Origin: Volvox africanus
Lineage: Eukaryota > Chlorophyta > Chlorophyceae > Chlamydomonadales > Volvocaceae
Direction: 5' to 3'
NCBI GenBank assembly: GCA_030268105.1
Contig: BSDZ01000029.1
Location: forward strand, 32,240-96,239
Length of the DNA: 64,000 bases
Made by a program: the position numbers and the translations under genes. The notes beneath the pieces were generated by a model. The model had not been told where the DNA came from. It saw only the letters and a program-made list of their open reading frames with translations, and searched no databases. Shown here piece after piece: positions 46,515 to 59,588 of this stretch; the stretch's first letter is position 1, and every line of letters begins with the position of its first letter.

Positions 46515-49500
46515 CTTGTTTGCCAGCAAATTTGCCGGTACGACCTCAGTCGACTGAGGCCATGAACGGCTCGCCGCACGATCGCCAGTTGTTTCTGGGG
46601 TCCAGAAAGGCCCCGCAGGTTGAGGGCATGTGACGTGTGCCGCAGGCACAAACCTCTGTGTCCTCGTGACCTTCGTTGGGTTGGAGTTATGCTGCATTTT
46701 GGAGTTCTGGATGCTATAATTACTGTTCCTATCCTAAAGAAGACTCAAGTGTTGCGTTTGGTGCGTCCAGGCTAGAGCTGTCAAAGTTCCAAGCCTCAAC
46801 GGCGGATGTAGGAAAGCTCGTTTGTGATTTGTGTGTAAACACCGTTATGCATTGATCCAGGAAATTGAGAAACACAACGTGTGTGCAATTTGCTGCTAAA
46901 AGTGCTGATAATGCACTTCGGTCGAACTCCTCAAGTATCGTACGCCTGCGTCTCTTTGAAGTACCCAAATTGAGACAATGATGAAGCAACCTCAATGGCA
47001 TTCTTAAGGCAGGATTGTGCTCAAAATGCCTCAGCATGCAGGTTTGCGAACATCTGAATTTGTCGGTGTGGAACTGCACCGCTTAAACGAATAAATGGCA
47101 GCTCGCAGGAGGTCAGGAGCAACGGGAATGGCGTAACCCAACTACGCTGAGTTGCAATCTGTCAACTAAATTCTCAACTTTGCATGCGGAATGGGAGGCT
47201 GGAAAGAGAATCCCAAAATTTCACACGGCGTCGATGACCTTTGCATTATCCCAGAGACCGGTCGTGCGCCATCAGAGAAACAATTTCACGGACTTTAAGC
47301 TTGAACTTAATTTGGGGTGTGAAGGTATCAAAACTGTCAATGTTGGCTGGTCCGTGTTGGTCATCCTTTTCTCACAGCTGGTCACCCAATGCTGATCCAT
47401 ACGCGTTCCAAATGAACATGACGCGTGCCGCCCAGGATAATGTGTTTCGTCGCGGTGTATACGCTTGGAACCTATGATGACCCTATCGGCGAGCCATATT
47501 ACTCGTGGATTGTGTGCTCACTTAGCGCGTTCATACGAATTCATGCTTTCTTCTGCCTTCCATCATTCATGGATCTCGCCTATGCCCGACTGGGTCAGGT
47601 ATTCACGTTTCGCTGCCGTCTCATAACGGCACTGCACTGCACTTTGGAATTCATAAAATGTTGATCGTTATCTTTGTTTGCGCCGAGGGCTTGCCCGGGA
47701 CGGGGGGGACTCATGACAGGGTTTGTGCGCTTCATACAGTCGATGTCCTGTCTGGCTTCTTTGTACGTTCATACACACACACGCGCGCGCGCACTTCGAA
47801 CCCCACCCCCTACTTATCCTGGCCTGGGCGCCAGTGTTCCAAAGCCCCGGCCTACCCCATCCCACCCCAAACTCCAATGCGTCGGTGATGATGCCCGCGG
47901 GTGCAGTTGGCAGCCGAGGCTCGCAGAAGGCCGTGCTGGCAGAGGTGTCCTGTACGTCAAGGAGACCGATCCACATATAGGTGTACGGCAGCAGTTTGAA
48001 GCGGTTGGGTTCACTGAGGCTTGACGCTGAACATAGCAGATGCGTTGGCTGCCGGGTGCCGGCAGCCAGGGTTGGCCTTTCAAGGGGGGACGGATATAGA
48101 TGGCGTGGACACCCCGAACGTGCGCCCTCCACGTCTCGGTGCTAATTTCCATACGATCATCTTTTTCCCATCTTGGACGGACCCTGATGGTGGGACCCGC
48201 TATTTCCAAAAAATAACACCTGATGTAATGACATCTGAAACTAGTATTATTGCCGGTTGGTAACCTCGACCATGTGATTGGGCGTTGAGGAAAGTGCAGA
48301 GAATGTACAGTGTGATATAACATTCCGTACGGACTGCTGGACACCCTGAGTGTGTCAAAAGATGTTACATGAGCCACACTGTACCTACTTTCTTACGTTC
48401 TCTGGATGCGGGCATTTGTTCGTTGGAGGAGTTATAAATACCGATACCTGTAACGGCATGTCTCAAACACGGCTCATTTGGAAGATGCGGCGCATTCAGG
48501 CATGCGAAAGATAAGATCAGCTCTGAGGCGTACGAGAACAATCAAACCATGCAATTCTAGTCTGCTTTATGACGTTCATGCAGCGATTGCATTGATGCAC
48601 CGATGAACCGCCCCTAGATTGCCCCCTGCCTGCTGTCGTGAACATGTCATCTACCTCCCCCTCCGCGCTCACCTCCGTCCTCAAAGCCACGCCACCTCTA
48701 CCTCCAGCTTCGAGTGCTGTCCCTGCACATTGTTGAGCCCCGCTAATGCCACCTGACCAATCCTTCCAATCCCTCCAATCCTTCCAGCCGTCATCCGCAC
48801 GTGCACTGTCCATCATCCATCTCTGCAGCCGCTAACCTCTGCACGCCTTTTCTCCCCACCACCACCGTCCACGGGGCTTCCTCTCCGCTGCCTGTGTCAC
48901 CGCCATCATTGCCAACCAGTCTGGGGTCCCACAATTTCCTATCACTATATATCCACCGCATCCCCTTCTCTTAAGACCGCCACCTCCGTCACCACACCAC
49001 CGCACACACGCCATAAAGTGCCGCTAAAAGGAAGACAAGAAAAGATGAATGCTGGCGGTGTCAAGATACTTGAGCAATATTGAACATGAAGACGGTCCAG
49101 GCAAAGGCAGGGCAGATATGCATCCTAGGTACAAGGGTGACGCACTGTCCCGTTGCCTGTCATACGAAAACGACATCCATCACCTCCCTGCTAACCGGTG
49201 CATGCCCTATGCGGCATGGCCCAGTGAAGTGGGCACCAAAGACCAACACAGATATGCCTTCTATACGGCATCCATTTATTGTTCACTGCTCAGGCCACAA
49301 GTTGTACCTCTGAACGAAAACACGCCCCACCATCCTGTCTAGGAAACAACGAACAAGATCGGGAAGATACAATACGCAGACGAAGCAAGAACGCAGGATG
49401 ACGCAAATATCTGGTTGACATGTCTGGCCACGATCACGATGTGTTGTGGTCCACAACGATCATGATGTCGGAAACGTACGGCAATGTGGCTGAGATGCTG

Positions 49501-49797
49501 CTCAGCTATAGCTCTGGCTAGTTAGGTACGGCACTAGTTTAAATTATCCTACATTGGCGGATGAGGCCGTCTTAGTCGTACGAGTCTCATTCTCACCCGG
49601 GGCTCTAATAATGTCGAGGGTCTCAATCGTTACCCAATCGACCATCATCAAATGGCCACCAGATAAATGAAACAAAACACACGCTGGGCCAACCATCCAT
49701 ATTGCAGAAGGCCGATGTATTTTAGCAGTTGCTGCGGACGTGGCTTATTGGGCGACATAATTGGTGTCGATGCATGACAGGGGGAATATATCTGCAG
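46515..49797. other. Spacer 8, with scattered one-base indels
   Basis: Content as spacer 2. The first 1.3 kb is clean; then single-base gains, losses and swaps appear (extra C near 47815, extra C near 48722, altered bases near 48869, extra C near 49156, a missing C near 49200, others to 49760). Exon-relic candidate 47869-48012, hairpin 48047, TATA box 48433. No gene supported. Confidence 0.55.
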
Positions 49798-52700
49798 TCA
49801 GCGGTAACTTGGCTGCCCCGCGGCAGCCTCTAGAAGCTTCACAAAAACAGACTTAGACGGGCTGCGATAGACGCCTGGCCACATATCCGCGACCCAAACA
49901 CCTCCACAAACGTGTCCCGAATCCCCCAACTGCAGGGAGCAGAAATCGCCGTCGACTTGCTGCCCCTGGACTTATAGCTATAGTGCAGCCGCTCCTCTAG
50001 CTTCGTGGGAGTGGTGGGCTGTATTGCTGCCGGGGCAATCGCAGGCGGCTCCAAGGCTGCTGAAACACTCTCGGCCTGCACGGGCTCCTCAAACCTTATC
50101 ATCCGCTCCGCCATGTGCACGTCATCCTCGTCATTGAGGAAGATGTAGTCGTCGGCAGCGTCCAGCGCCTGGCCGTGTGCCTGCATGTGCGTGTTTGTGA
50201 GGGAAAGGGAGGGGAGCTCGTAAATAATAACAACGGATTCGGAGACACATGCTTCCCCCCATGGCTCACCAAAATCCCCAGTATGCAAACAGACAGCCAC
50301 GCAGGCCACCATGCAGCATTGCGCCTCTGCCCTCTGCCCCACTGGGCCGCACCATCCTCACCTCTTTCAACAACCGCTTCAGCCTTCGGTGACTGGAAGC
50401 GGTACAGTTTCATCGACTTCTGGACGTTAGCAAACCTTTCCTGAAGGGAGTTACACTTCGTAATCTGCTCGTTGCTGCAGCGCACCTGCAAGGGAGTGTA
50501 GTCATGGGAGAAGGGTCAATATGCGCGGGGTAGAGTGAAGAAAACGAGAGAGCAAATGATGGCAAAGGCCGGGCGGAAGCGGCCACAAGATATCTGTCAG
50601 TCAGAGAACATGACATATGACACAACTAAAGCACACAGGAACACCCTATCTCCAGAGTGCACGGTTCTTTGGCAACCTGAGCCTTGCCTCTACACATGCG
50701 ATTTAAATAATCTAAAGTCAAACGATGAACGGCAGAGGTGATACATAGGTGGGCGTTTGCAATCTGACCCCTGCCGTACCTGCTCTTCATCTTCACCACC
50801 ATAGCTCGAAGCTGAACTATGGTCGCCTCAGCGGCCTCACGTCGCTTCTCCCCCTCATCACGGCCGCCCGCAGCTCAGCTGCACCAGCCTCAGCGGTCTC
50901 ACGCCTCTTCTCCTCCTCTCCTACCGCCGCCCGCAGCTCAGCTGCGGCAGCCTCAGCGGTCGCACGCCTCTTCTCCTCCTCTCCTACCGCCGCCCGCAGC
51001 TCAGCTGCGGCAGCCTCAGCGGCCTCACGCCTCTTCTCCTCCTCTCCTACCGCCGCCCGCAGCTCAGCTGCGGCAGCCTCAGCGGCCTCACGCCTCTTCT
51101 CCTCCTCTCCTACCGCCGCCCGCAGCTCAGCTGCGGCAGCCTCAGCGGCCTCACGCCTCTTCTCCTCCTCTCCTACCGCCGCCCGCAGCTCAGCTGCGGC
51201 AGCCTCAGCGGCCTCACCGCCTCTTCTCCTCCTCTCCTACTGCCGCCCGCAGCTCAGCCGCGGCAGCCTCAGCGGCCTCACGCCTCTTCTCCTCCTCTCC
51301 TACCGCCGCCCGCAGCTCAAGCTGCGGCAGCCTCAGCGGCCTCACGCCTCTTCTCCTCCTCTCCTACTGCCGCCCGCAGCTCAGCCGCGGCAGCCTCAGC
51401 GGCCTCACGCCTCTTCTCCTCCTCTCCTACTGCCGCCCGCAGCTCAGCCGCGGCAGCCTCAGCGGCCTCACGCCTCTTCTCCTCCTCTCCTACCGCCGCC
51501 CGCAGCTCAGCTGCGGCAGCCTCAGCGGCCTCACGCCTCTTCTCCTCCTCTCCTACTGCCGCCCGCAGCTCAGCCGCGGCAGGCCTCAGCGGCCTCACGC
51601 CTCTTCTCCTCCTCTCCTACTGCCGCCCGCAGCTCAGCCGCGGCAGCCTCAGCGGCCTCACGCCTCTTCTCCTCCTCTCCTACTGCCGCCCGCAGCTCAG
51701 CTGCGGCAAGCCTCAGCGGCCTCACGTCCGCTTCTCCTCCTCTCCTACTGCGCCCGCAGCTCAGCCGCGGCAGCCTCAGCGGTCTCACGCCTCTTCTCCT
51801 CCTCTCCTACTGCCGCCCGCAGCTCAGCCGCGGCAGCTTCAGCGGCCTCACGTCGCTTCTCCTCCTCTCCTACTGCCGCCCGCAGCTCAGCCGCGGCAGC
51901 CTCAGCGGCCTCACGCCTCTTCTCCTCCTCTCCTACTGCCGCCCGCAGCTCAGCTGCGGCAGCCTCAGCGGCCTCACGTCGCTTCTCCTCCTCTCCTACT
52001 GCCGCCCGCAGCTCAGCCGCGGCAGCCTCAGCGGTCTCAACGCCTCTTCTCCTCCTCTCCTACTGCCGCCCGCAGCTCAGCCGCGGCAGCTTCAGCGGCC
52101 TCACGCCTCTTCTCCTCCTCTCCTACTGCCGCCCGCAGCTCAGCCGCGGCAGCCTCAGCGGCCTCATGTCGCTTCTCCAATTCCACCACAGTCGCCCGCA
52201 GCTCAGCTGCAGCAGCCTCACGCTGCTGTACTTCTCCATGCTCGTCCGCTGACTCTTGAGCACAGTCCACCAGCTGCAATCGTCGGATGGGATAACATGC
52301 AAAGCATGATGTACAGAAAGGATGCATACACGATCGATCTTCAACATGCAGACAAAGTCAGGCTCATCAAGTCAGTGTGCAGGTGTCATTGTCGCCCACG
52401 GGCCTAACATAGGGGTTTGGGCTGCCGCGAGCCTTATAACCTTATAAACCACGAATATCGTTCGCCATATATACACCGCGACTGTGGGTTGTAGCCTAAG
52501 TCAGTTGTAGCCAAAAGAAGCTGCTGCATATCTACCAACGACAACCAGAACTCACCACTACCGCCGTCGCTGTGGAGCACTCCTTGCGGTTGGCCAGTGC
52601 CGAAGAGGGCTGCAGCAACTGCGCGGACGCTGGTAGGTGCACCTGCTCCTTGTCTTGAGCCTGGAGCTTTCAGAAAATTCCATGATCGAAACCATCCTTC

Positions 52701-53038
52701 CTTTGAGAATGCTTGAGCAGTAACCTGTGCGAGAGAACGCAGGTGCAGGGAACAGAAACAAGTGTGAGTCTCAGTCGTTCCAAGGTCAGCCCTAAACAGA
52801 GCACACCATGTATACGCACATATACCATCACACACCTTGCGCACTGTCATAAGCTTCTCCTTGGTGTCATCCACCACTTGCCGGAAGCCGTCACGCAACG
52901 GCGTGGCAACCGAGATCAAGTCCGAAGTTTCCTCCGCCGCTGCTGACACTCATGTGATTGTTTGTCGTAAACCTTATCCCTACTGCAGTTATCCTCACGT
53001 GCACGGATACCCACGTCCTTCACGTTCGTGAAGGACAT
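49798..53038 (-). CDS. Copy 9: heavily frameshifted copy of the helical-repeat gene
   Basis: All five exons can be placed by their splice sites: 52836-53038, 52556-52724, 50780-52273, 50362-50485 and 49798-50180. Almost every exon has gained or lost single bases. Exon 5 lacks a G near 49858, exon 4 has an extra G near 50388, exon 2 has an extra T near 52670, and exon 3 has at least six indels, so no single frame survives. Splice motifs are unchanged. Errors are equally dense in introns and spacer, which argues for an unpolished assembly segment rather than decay of the gene. Confidence 0.4.
50824..52212 (-). repeat. 63-bp coding minisatellite, copy 9 (about 20 repeats, indel-bearing)
   Basis: Spacing and order match the VV, L x11 type of copy 8, but one-base changes occur, for example near 50961, 51218, 51319, 51582, 51710, 51727, 51751 and 52040. 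Most are insertions and are not shared with other copies. Confidence 0.85.
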
Positions 53039-56000
53039 CTTGTTTGCCAGCAAATTTGCCGGTACGACCTCAGTCGACTGAGGCCATGAACGGCTCGCCG
53101 CACGATCGCCAGTTGTTTCTGGGTCCCAGAAAGCCCCGCAGGTTGAGGGCATGTGACGTGTGCCGCAGGCACAAACCTCTGTGTCCTCGTGACCTTCGTT
53201 GGGTTGGAGTTATGCTGCATTTGGAGTTCTGGATGCTATAATTCTGTTCCTATCCTAAAGAAGACTCAAGTGTTGCGTTTGGTGCGTCCAGGCTAGAGCT
53301 GTCAAAGTTCCAAGCCTCAACGGCGGATGTAGGAAAGCTCGTTTTGATTTGTGTGTAAACCACGTTATGGCATGATCCAGGAAATTGAGAAACACAACGT
53401 GTGTGCAATTTGCTGGCTAAAAGTGCTGATAATGCACTTCGGTCGAACTCCTCAAGTATCGTACGCCTGCGTACTCTTGAAGTAACCCAAATTGAGACAA
53501 TGATGAAAGCAACCTCATGGCATTCTTAAGGCAGGATTGTGCTCAAATGCCTCAGCATGCAGGGTTGCGAACATCTGAATTTGTCGGTGTGGAACTGCAC
53601 CGCTTAAACGAATAAATGGCAGCTCGCAGGAGGTCAGGAGCAACGGGAATGGCGTAAACCCAACTACGCTGAGTTGCAATCTGTCAACTAAATTCTCAAC
53701 TTTGCATGCGGAATGGGAGGGCTGGAAAGAGAATCCCAAAAATTTCACACGGCGTCGATGACCTTTGCATTATCCCAGAGACCGGTCGTGCGCCATCAGA
53801 GAAACAATTTCACGGACTTTAAGCTTGAACTTAATTTGGGGTGTGAAGGTATCAAAAACTGTCAATGTTTGGCTGGTCCGTGTTGGTCATCCTTTTCTCA
53901 CAGCTGGTCACCCAATGCTGATCCATACGCGTTCCAAATGAACATGACGCGTGCCGCCCAGGATAATGTGTTTCGTCGCGGTGGTATACGCTTGGAACCT
54001 ATGATGACCCTATCCGGCGAGCCATATTACTCGTGGATTGTGTGCTCACTTAGCGCGTTCATACGAATTCATGCTTTCTTCTGCCTTCCATCATTCATGG
54101 ATCTCGCCTATGCCCGACTGGGTCAGGTATTCACGTTTCGCTGCCCGTCTCATAACGGCACTGGGGCACTGCACTTTGGAATTCATAAAATGTTGATCGT
54201 TATCTTTGTTTGCGCCGAGGGCTTGCCCGGGACGGGGGGGACTCATGACAGGGTTTGTGCGCTTCATACAGTCGATGTCCTGTCTGGCTTCTTTGTACTG
54301 TTCATAACACACACACCGCGCGCGCGCACTTCGAACCCCACCCCTACTTATCCTGGCCTGGGCGCCAGTGTTCCAAAGCCCCGGCCTACCCCCATCCCAC
54401 CCCAAACTCCAATGCGTCGGTGATGATGCCCGCGGGTGCAGTTGGCAGCCGAGGCTCGCAGAAGGCCGTGCTGGCAGAGGTGTCCTGTACGTCAAGGAGA
54501 CCGATCCACATATAGGTGTACGGCAGCAGTTTGAAGCGGTTGGGTTCACTGAGGCTTGACGCTGAACATAGCAGATGCGTTGGCTGCCGGGTGCCGGCAG
54601 CCAGGGTTGGCCTTTCAAGGGGGGACGGATATAGATGGCGTGGACACCCCGAACGTGCGCCCTCCACGTCCTCGGTGCTAAATTTCCATACGATCATCTT
54701 TTTCCCATCTTGGACGGACCCTGATGGTGGACCCGCTATTTCCAAAAAAAATAACACCTGATGTAATGACATCTGAAAACTAGTATGATTGCCGGTGGTA
54801 ACCCTCGACCATGTGATTGGGCGTTGAGGAAAGTGCAGAGAATGTACAGTGTGATATAACATTCCGTACGGACTGCTGGACACCCTGAGTGTGTCAAAAG
54901 ATGTTACATGAGCCACACGGTACCTACTTTCTTACGTTCTCTGGATGCGGGCATTTGTTCGTTGGAGGAGTTATAATACCGATACCTGTAACGGCATGTC
55001 TCAAACACGGCTCATTTGGAAGATGCGGCGCATTCAGGCATGCGAAAAGATAAGATCAGCTCTGAGGCGTACGAGAACAATCAAACCATGCAATTCTAGT
55101 CTTGCTTTATGACGTTCATTGCAGCGATTGCATTGATGCACCGATGAACCGCCCCTAGATTGCCCCCTGCCTGCTGTCGTGAACATGTCATCTACCTCCC
55201 CCTCCGCGCTCACCTTCCGTCCTCAAAGCACCGCCAACCTCTACCTCCAGCTTCGAGTGCTGTCCTGCACATTGTTGAGCCCCGCTAATGCCACCTGACC
55301 AATCTTCCAATCCCTTCCAATCCTTCCAGCCGTCATCCGCACGTGCACTGTCCCGTCATCCATCTCTGCAGCCGCTAACCTCTGCACGCCTTTTCTCTCC
55401 CCCACCACCACCGTCACCGGTGGCTTTCCTCTCCGCTGCCTGTGTCACCGCCATCATTGCCAACCAGTCTGGGGGTCCCACAATTTCCTATCACTATATA
55501 TCCACCGCATCCCCTTCTCTTAAGACCGCCACCTCCGTCACCACACCACCGCACACAACGCCATAAAGTGCCGCTAAAAGGAAGACAAGAAAAGATGAAT
55601 GCTGGCGGTGTCAAGATACTTGAGCAATATTGAACATGAAGACGGTCCATGGCAAAGCAGGGCAGATATGCATCCTAGGTACAAGGGTGACGCACTGTCC
55701 CGTTGCTGTCAATATACGAAAACGGACCTCCATCACCTCCCTGCTACCGGTGCCATGCCCTATGCGGCATGGCCCAGTGAAGTGGGCACCAAAGACCCAA
55801 CACAGATATGCCTTCTATACGGCATCCAATTTATTGTTCACTGCTCAGGCCACAAGTTGTACCTCCTGAACGAAAACACGCCCCACCATCCTGTCTAGGA
55901 AACAACGAACCAGATCGGGAAGATACAATACGCAGTACGAAGCAAGAACGCAGGATGACGCAAATATCTGGTTGACATGTCTGGCCACGATCACGAGGTG

Positions 56001-56354
56001 TTGTGGTCCACAAACGATCATGATGTCGGAAACGTACGGCAATGTGGCTGAGATGCTGCTCAGCTATAGCTCTGGCTAGTTAGGTACGGCACTAGTTTAA
56101 ATTATCCTACATTGGCGGATGAGGCTGTCTTAGTCGTACGAGTCTCATTCTCACCCGGGGCTCTAATAATGTCGAGGGTCTCAATCGTTACCCAATCGAC
56201 CATCATCAAATGGCCACCAGATAAATGAAACAAAACACACGCTGGGCCAACCATCCATATTGCCAGAAGGCCGATGTATTTTAGCAGTTGCTGCGGACGT
56301 GGCTTATGGGCGACATATGGGTGTCGATGCATGACAGGGGGAATTTATCTGCAG
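53039..56354. other. Spacer 9, the most error-rich segment
   Basis: Recognisable throughout as the standard spacer but with an indel every few tens of bases, including a four-base insertion near 54164 and loss of one A from the TATA box (near 54974). The hairpin is intact at 54582-54602. Long open frames here, such as 53713-54423 on the plus strand, arise only because indels join unrelated short frames. No gene supported. Confidence 0.55.
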
Positions 56355-59300
56355 TCAGCGTAACTTGGCTGCCCGCGGCAGCCTCTTAGAAGCTTCACAA
56401 AAACAGACTAGACGGGGCTGCGATAGACGCCTGGCCACAATATCCGCGACCCAAACACCATCCCCAAACGTGTCCCGAATCCCCAACTGCAGGGAGCCAG
56501 AAATCGACGTCGACTTGCTGCCCCTGGACTTATAGCTATAGTGCAGCCGCTCCTCTAGCTTCGTGGGAGTGGTGGGCTGTATTGCTGCCGGGGCAATCGC
56601 AGGCGGCTCCAAGGCTGCTGAAACACTCTCGGCCTGCACGGGCTCCTCAAACCTTATCATCCGCTCCGCCATGTGCACGTCATCCTCGTCATTGAGGAAG
56701 ATGTAGTCGTCGGCAGCGTCCAGCGCCTGGCCGTGTGCCTGCATGTGCGTGTTTGTGAGGGAAAGGGAGGGGAGCTCGTAAATAATAACAACGGATTCGG
56801 ATACACATGCTTCCCCCCCATGGCTCACCAAAATCCCCAGTATGCAAACAGACAGCCACGCAGGCACCATGCAGCATTGCGCCTCTGCCCTCTGCCCCAC
56901 TGGGCCGCACCATCCTCACCTCTTTCAACAACCGCTTCAGCCTTCGTGACTGGAAGCGGTACAGTTTCATCGACTTCTGGACGTTAGCAAACCTTTCCTG
57001 AAGGGAGTTACACTTGAATTCTGCTTCTGCTTTGCTGCAGCGCACCTGCAAGGGCGTGTAGTCATGGGAGAAGGGTCAATATGCGCGGGTAGAGTGAAGA
57101 AAACGAGAGAGCAATGATGGCAAAGGCCGGCGGAAGCGGCCACAAGATATCTGTCAGTCAGAGAACATGACATATGACACAACTAAAGCACACAGGAACA
57201 CCCTATCTCCAGCAGTGCACGGTTCTTTGGCAACCTGAGCCTGGCCTCTACACATGCGATTAAAATAATCTAAAGTCAAACGATGAACGGCAGAGGTGAT
57301 ACATAGGTGGCGTTTGCAATCTGACACCTGCCGTACCTGCTCTTACCATCTTCACCCACCATAGCTCGAAGCGTGAACTATGGTCGCCTCAGCGGCCCTC
57401 ACGTCGCTTCTTCCCCCTCCATCACGGCCGCCCGCAGCTCAGCTGCACCAGCCTCAGCGGTCTCACGCCTCTTCTCCTCCTCTCCTACCGCCGCCCGCAG
57501 CTCAGCTGCGGCAGCCTCAGCGGTCTCACGCCTCTTCTCCTCCTCTCCTACCGCCGCCCGCAGCTCAGCTGCGGCAGCCTCAGCGGCCTCACGCCTCTTC
57601 TCCTCCTCTCCTACCGCCGCCCGCAGCTCAGCTGCGGCAGCCTCAGCGGCCTCACGCCTCTTCTCCTCCTCTCCTACCGCCGCCCGCAGCTCAGCTGCGG
57701 CAGCCTCAGCGGCTCACGCCTCTTCTCCTCCTCTCCTACCGCCGCCCGCAGCTCAGCTGCGGCAGCCTCAGCGGCCTCACGCCTCTTCTCCTCCTCTCCT
57801 ACTGCCGCCCGCAGCTCAGCCGCGGCAGCCTCAGCGGCCTCACGCCTCTTCTCCTCCTCTCCTACCGCCGCCCGCAGCTCAGCTGCGGCAGCCTCAGCGG
57901 CCTCACGCCTCTTCTCCTCCTCTCCTACTGCCGCCCGCAGCTCAGCCGCGGCCTCAGCGGCCTCACGCCTCTTCTCCTCCTCTCCTACTGCCGCCCGCAG
58001 CTCAGCCGCGGCAGCCTCAGCGGCCTCACGCCTCTTCTCCTCCTCTCCTACTGCCGCCCGCAGCTCAGCCGCGGCAGCCTCAGCGGCCTCACGCCTCTTC
58101 TCCTCCTCTCCTACTGCCGCCCGCAGCTCAGCTGCGGCAGCCTCAGCGGCCTCACGCCTCTTCTCCTCCTCTCCTACTGCCGCCCGCAGCTCAGCCGCGG
58201 CAGCCTCAGCGGCCTCACGCCTCTTCTCCTCCTCTCCTACTGCCGCCCGCAGCTCAGCTGCGGCAGCCTCAGCGGCCTCACGTCGCTTCTCCTCCTCTCC
58301 TACTGCCGCCCGCAGCTCAGCCGCGGCAGCCTCAGCGGTCTCACGCCTCTTCTCCTCCTCTCCTACTGCCGCCCGCAGCTCAGCCGCGGCAGCTTCAGCG
58401 GCCTCACGTCGCTTCTCCTCCTCTCCTACTGCCGCCCGCAGCTCAGCCGCGGCAGCCTCAGCGGCCTCACGCCTCTTCTCCTCCTCTCCTACTGCCGCCC
58501 GCAGCTCAGCTGCGGCAGCCTCAGCGGCCTCACGTCGCTTCTCCTCCTCTCCTACTGCCGCCCGCAGCTCAGCCGCGGCAGCCTCAGCGGTCTCACGCCT
58601 CTTCTCCTCCTCTCCTACTGCCGCCCGCAGCTCAGCCGCGGCAGCTTCAGCGGCCTCACGCCTCTTCTCCTCCTCTCCTACTGCCGCCCGCAGCTCAGCC
58701 GCGGCAGCCTCAGCGGCCTCATGTCGCTTCTCCAATTCCACCACAGTCGCCCGCAGCTCAGCTGCAGCAGCCTCACGCTGCTGTACTTCTCCATGCTCGT
58801 CCGCTGACTCTTGAGCACAGTCCACCAGCTGCAATCGTCGGATGGGATAACATGCAAAGCATGATGTACAGAAAGGATGCATACACGATCGATCTTCAAC
58901 ATGCAGACAAAGTCAGGCTCATCAAGTCAGTGTGCAGGTGTCATTGTCGCCCACGGCTAACATAGGGTTTTGGGCTGCCGCGAGCCTTTATAACCTTATA
59001 AACCACGAATATCGTTCGCCATATATACACCGCGACTGTGGGTTGTAGCCTAAGTCAGTTGTAGCCAAAGAAGCTGCTGCATATCTACCAACGACAACCA
59101 GAACTCACCACTACCGCCGTCGCTGTGGAGCACTCCTTGCGGTTGGCCAGTGCCGAAGAGGGCTGCAGCAACTGCGCGGACGCTGGTAGGTGCACCTGCT
59201 CCTTGTCTTGAGCCTGGAGCTTCAGAAATTCCATGATCGAAACCATCCTTCCTTTGAGAATGCTTGAGCAGTAACCTGTGCGAGAGAACGCAGGTGCAGG

Positions 59301-59588
59301 GAACAGAAACAAAGTGTGAGTCTCAGTCGTTCCAAGGTCAGCCCTAAAACAGAGCACACCATGTATACGCACATATACCATCACACACCTTGCGCACTGT
59401 CATAAGCTTCTCCTTGGTGTCATCCACCACTTGCCGAAGCCGTCACGCAACGGCGTGGCACCGAGATCAAGTCCGAAGTTTCCTCCGCCGCTGCTGACAC
59501 TCATGTGATTGTTTGTCGTAACCTTATCCCTACTGCAGTTATCCTCACGTGCACGGATAACCCACGTCTTCACGTTCGTGAAGGACAT
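56355..59588 (-). CDS. Copy 10: helical-repeat gene with patchy indels
   Basis: Exons are placed at 59389-59588, 59109-59275, 57337-58828, 56920-57045 and 56355-56738. The part of exon 5 above about 56520 is clean; its C-terminal end is scrambled by compensating indels. Exon 4 has a local replacement near 57016-57034, so the protein start reads VRCSKAEAEF instead of VRCSNEQIT. Exon 3 has one missing C near 57713 and an in-frame six-base loss near 57953. Exons 2 and 1 each lack one base. Interpretation as for copy 9. Confidence 0.45.
57381..58767 (-). repeat. 63-bp coding minisatellite, copy 10 (about 20 repeats)
   Basis: Pattern VV, L x11, R, V, R, L, R, V, L, as in copies 8 and 9. One repeat is 62 bp (base lost near 57713) and one is 57 bp (six bases lost near 57953). 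Confidence 0.93.

Noticed and set aside
49798..53038. Copy 9 as a true pseudogene
   Set aside because: Indels are as dense in introns and spacer as in exons and splice sites are untouched, so sequence error is the simpler explanation. The question stays open until accurate reads are checked.
53713..54423. 236-codon plus-strand frame found only in unit 9
   Set aside because: It exists only because single-base indels fuse three short frames that are separate in every clean unit.
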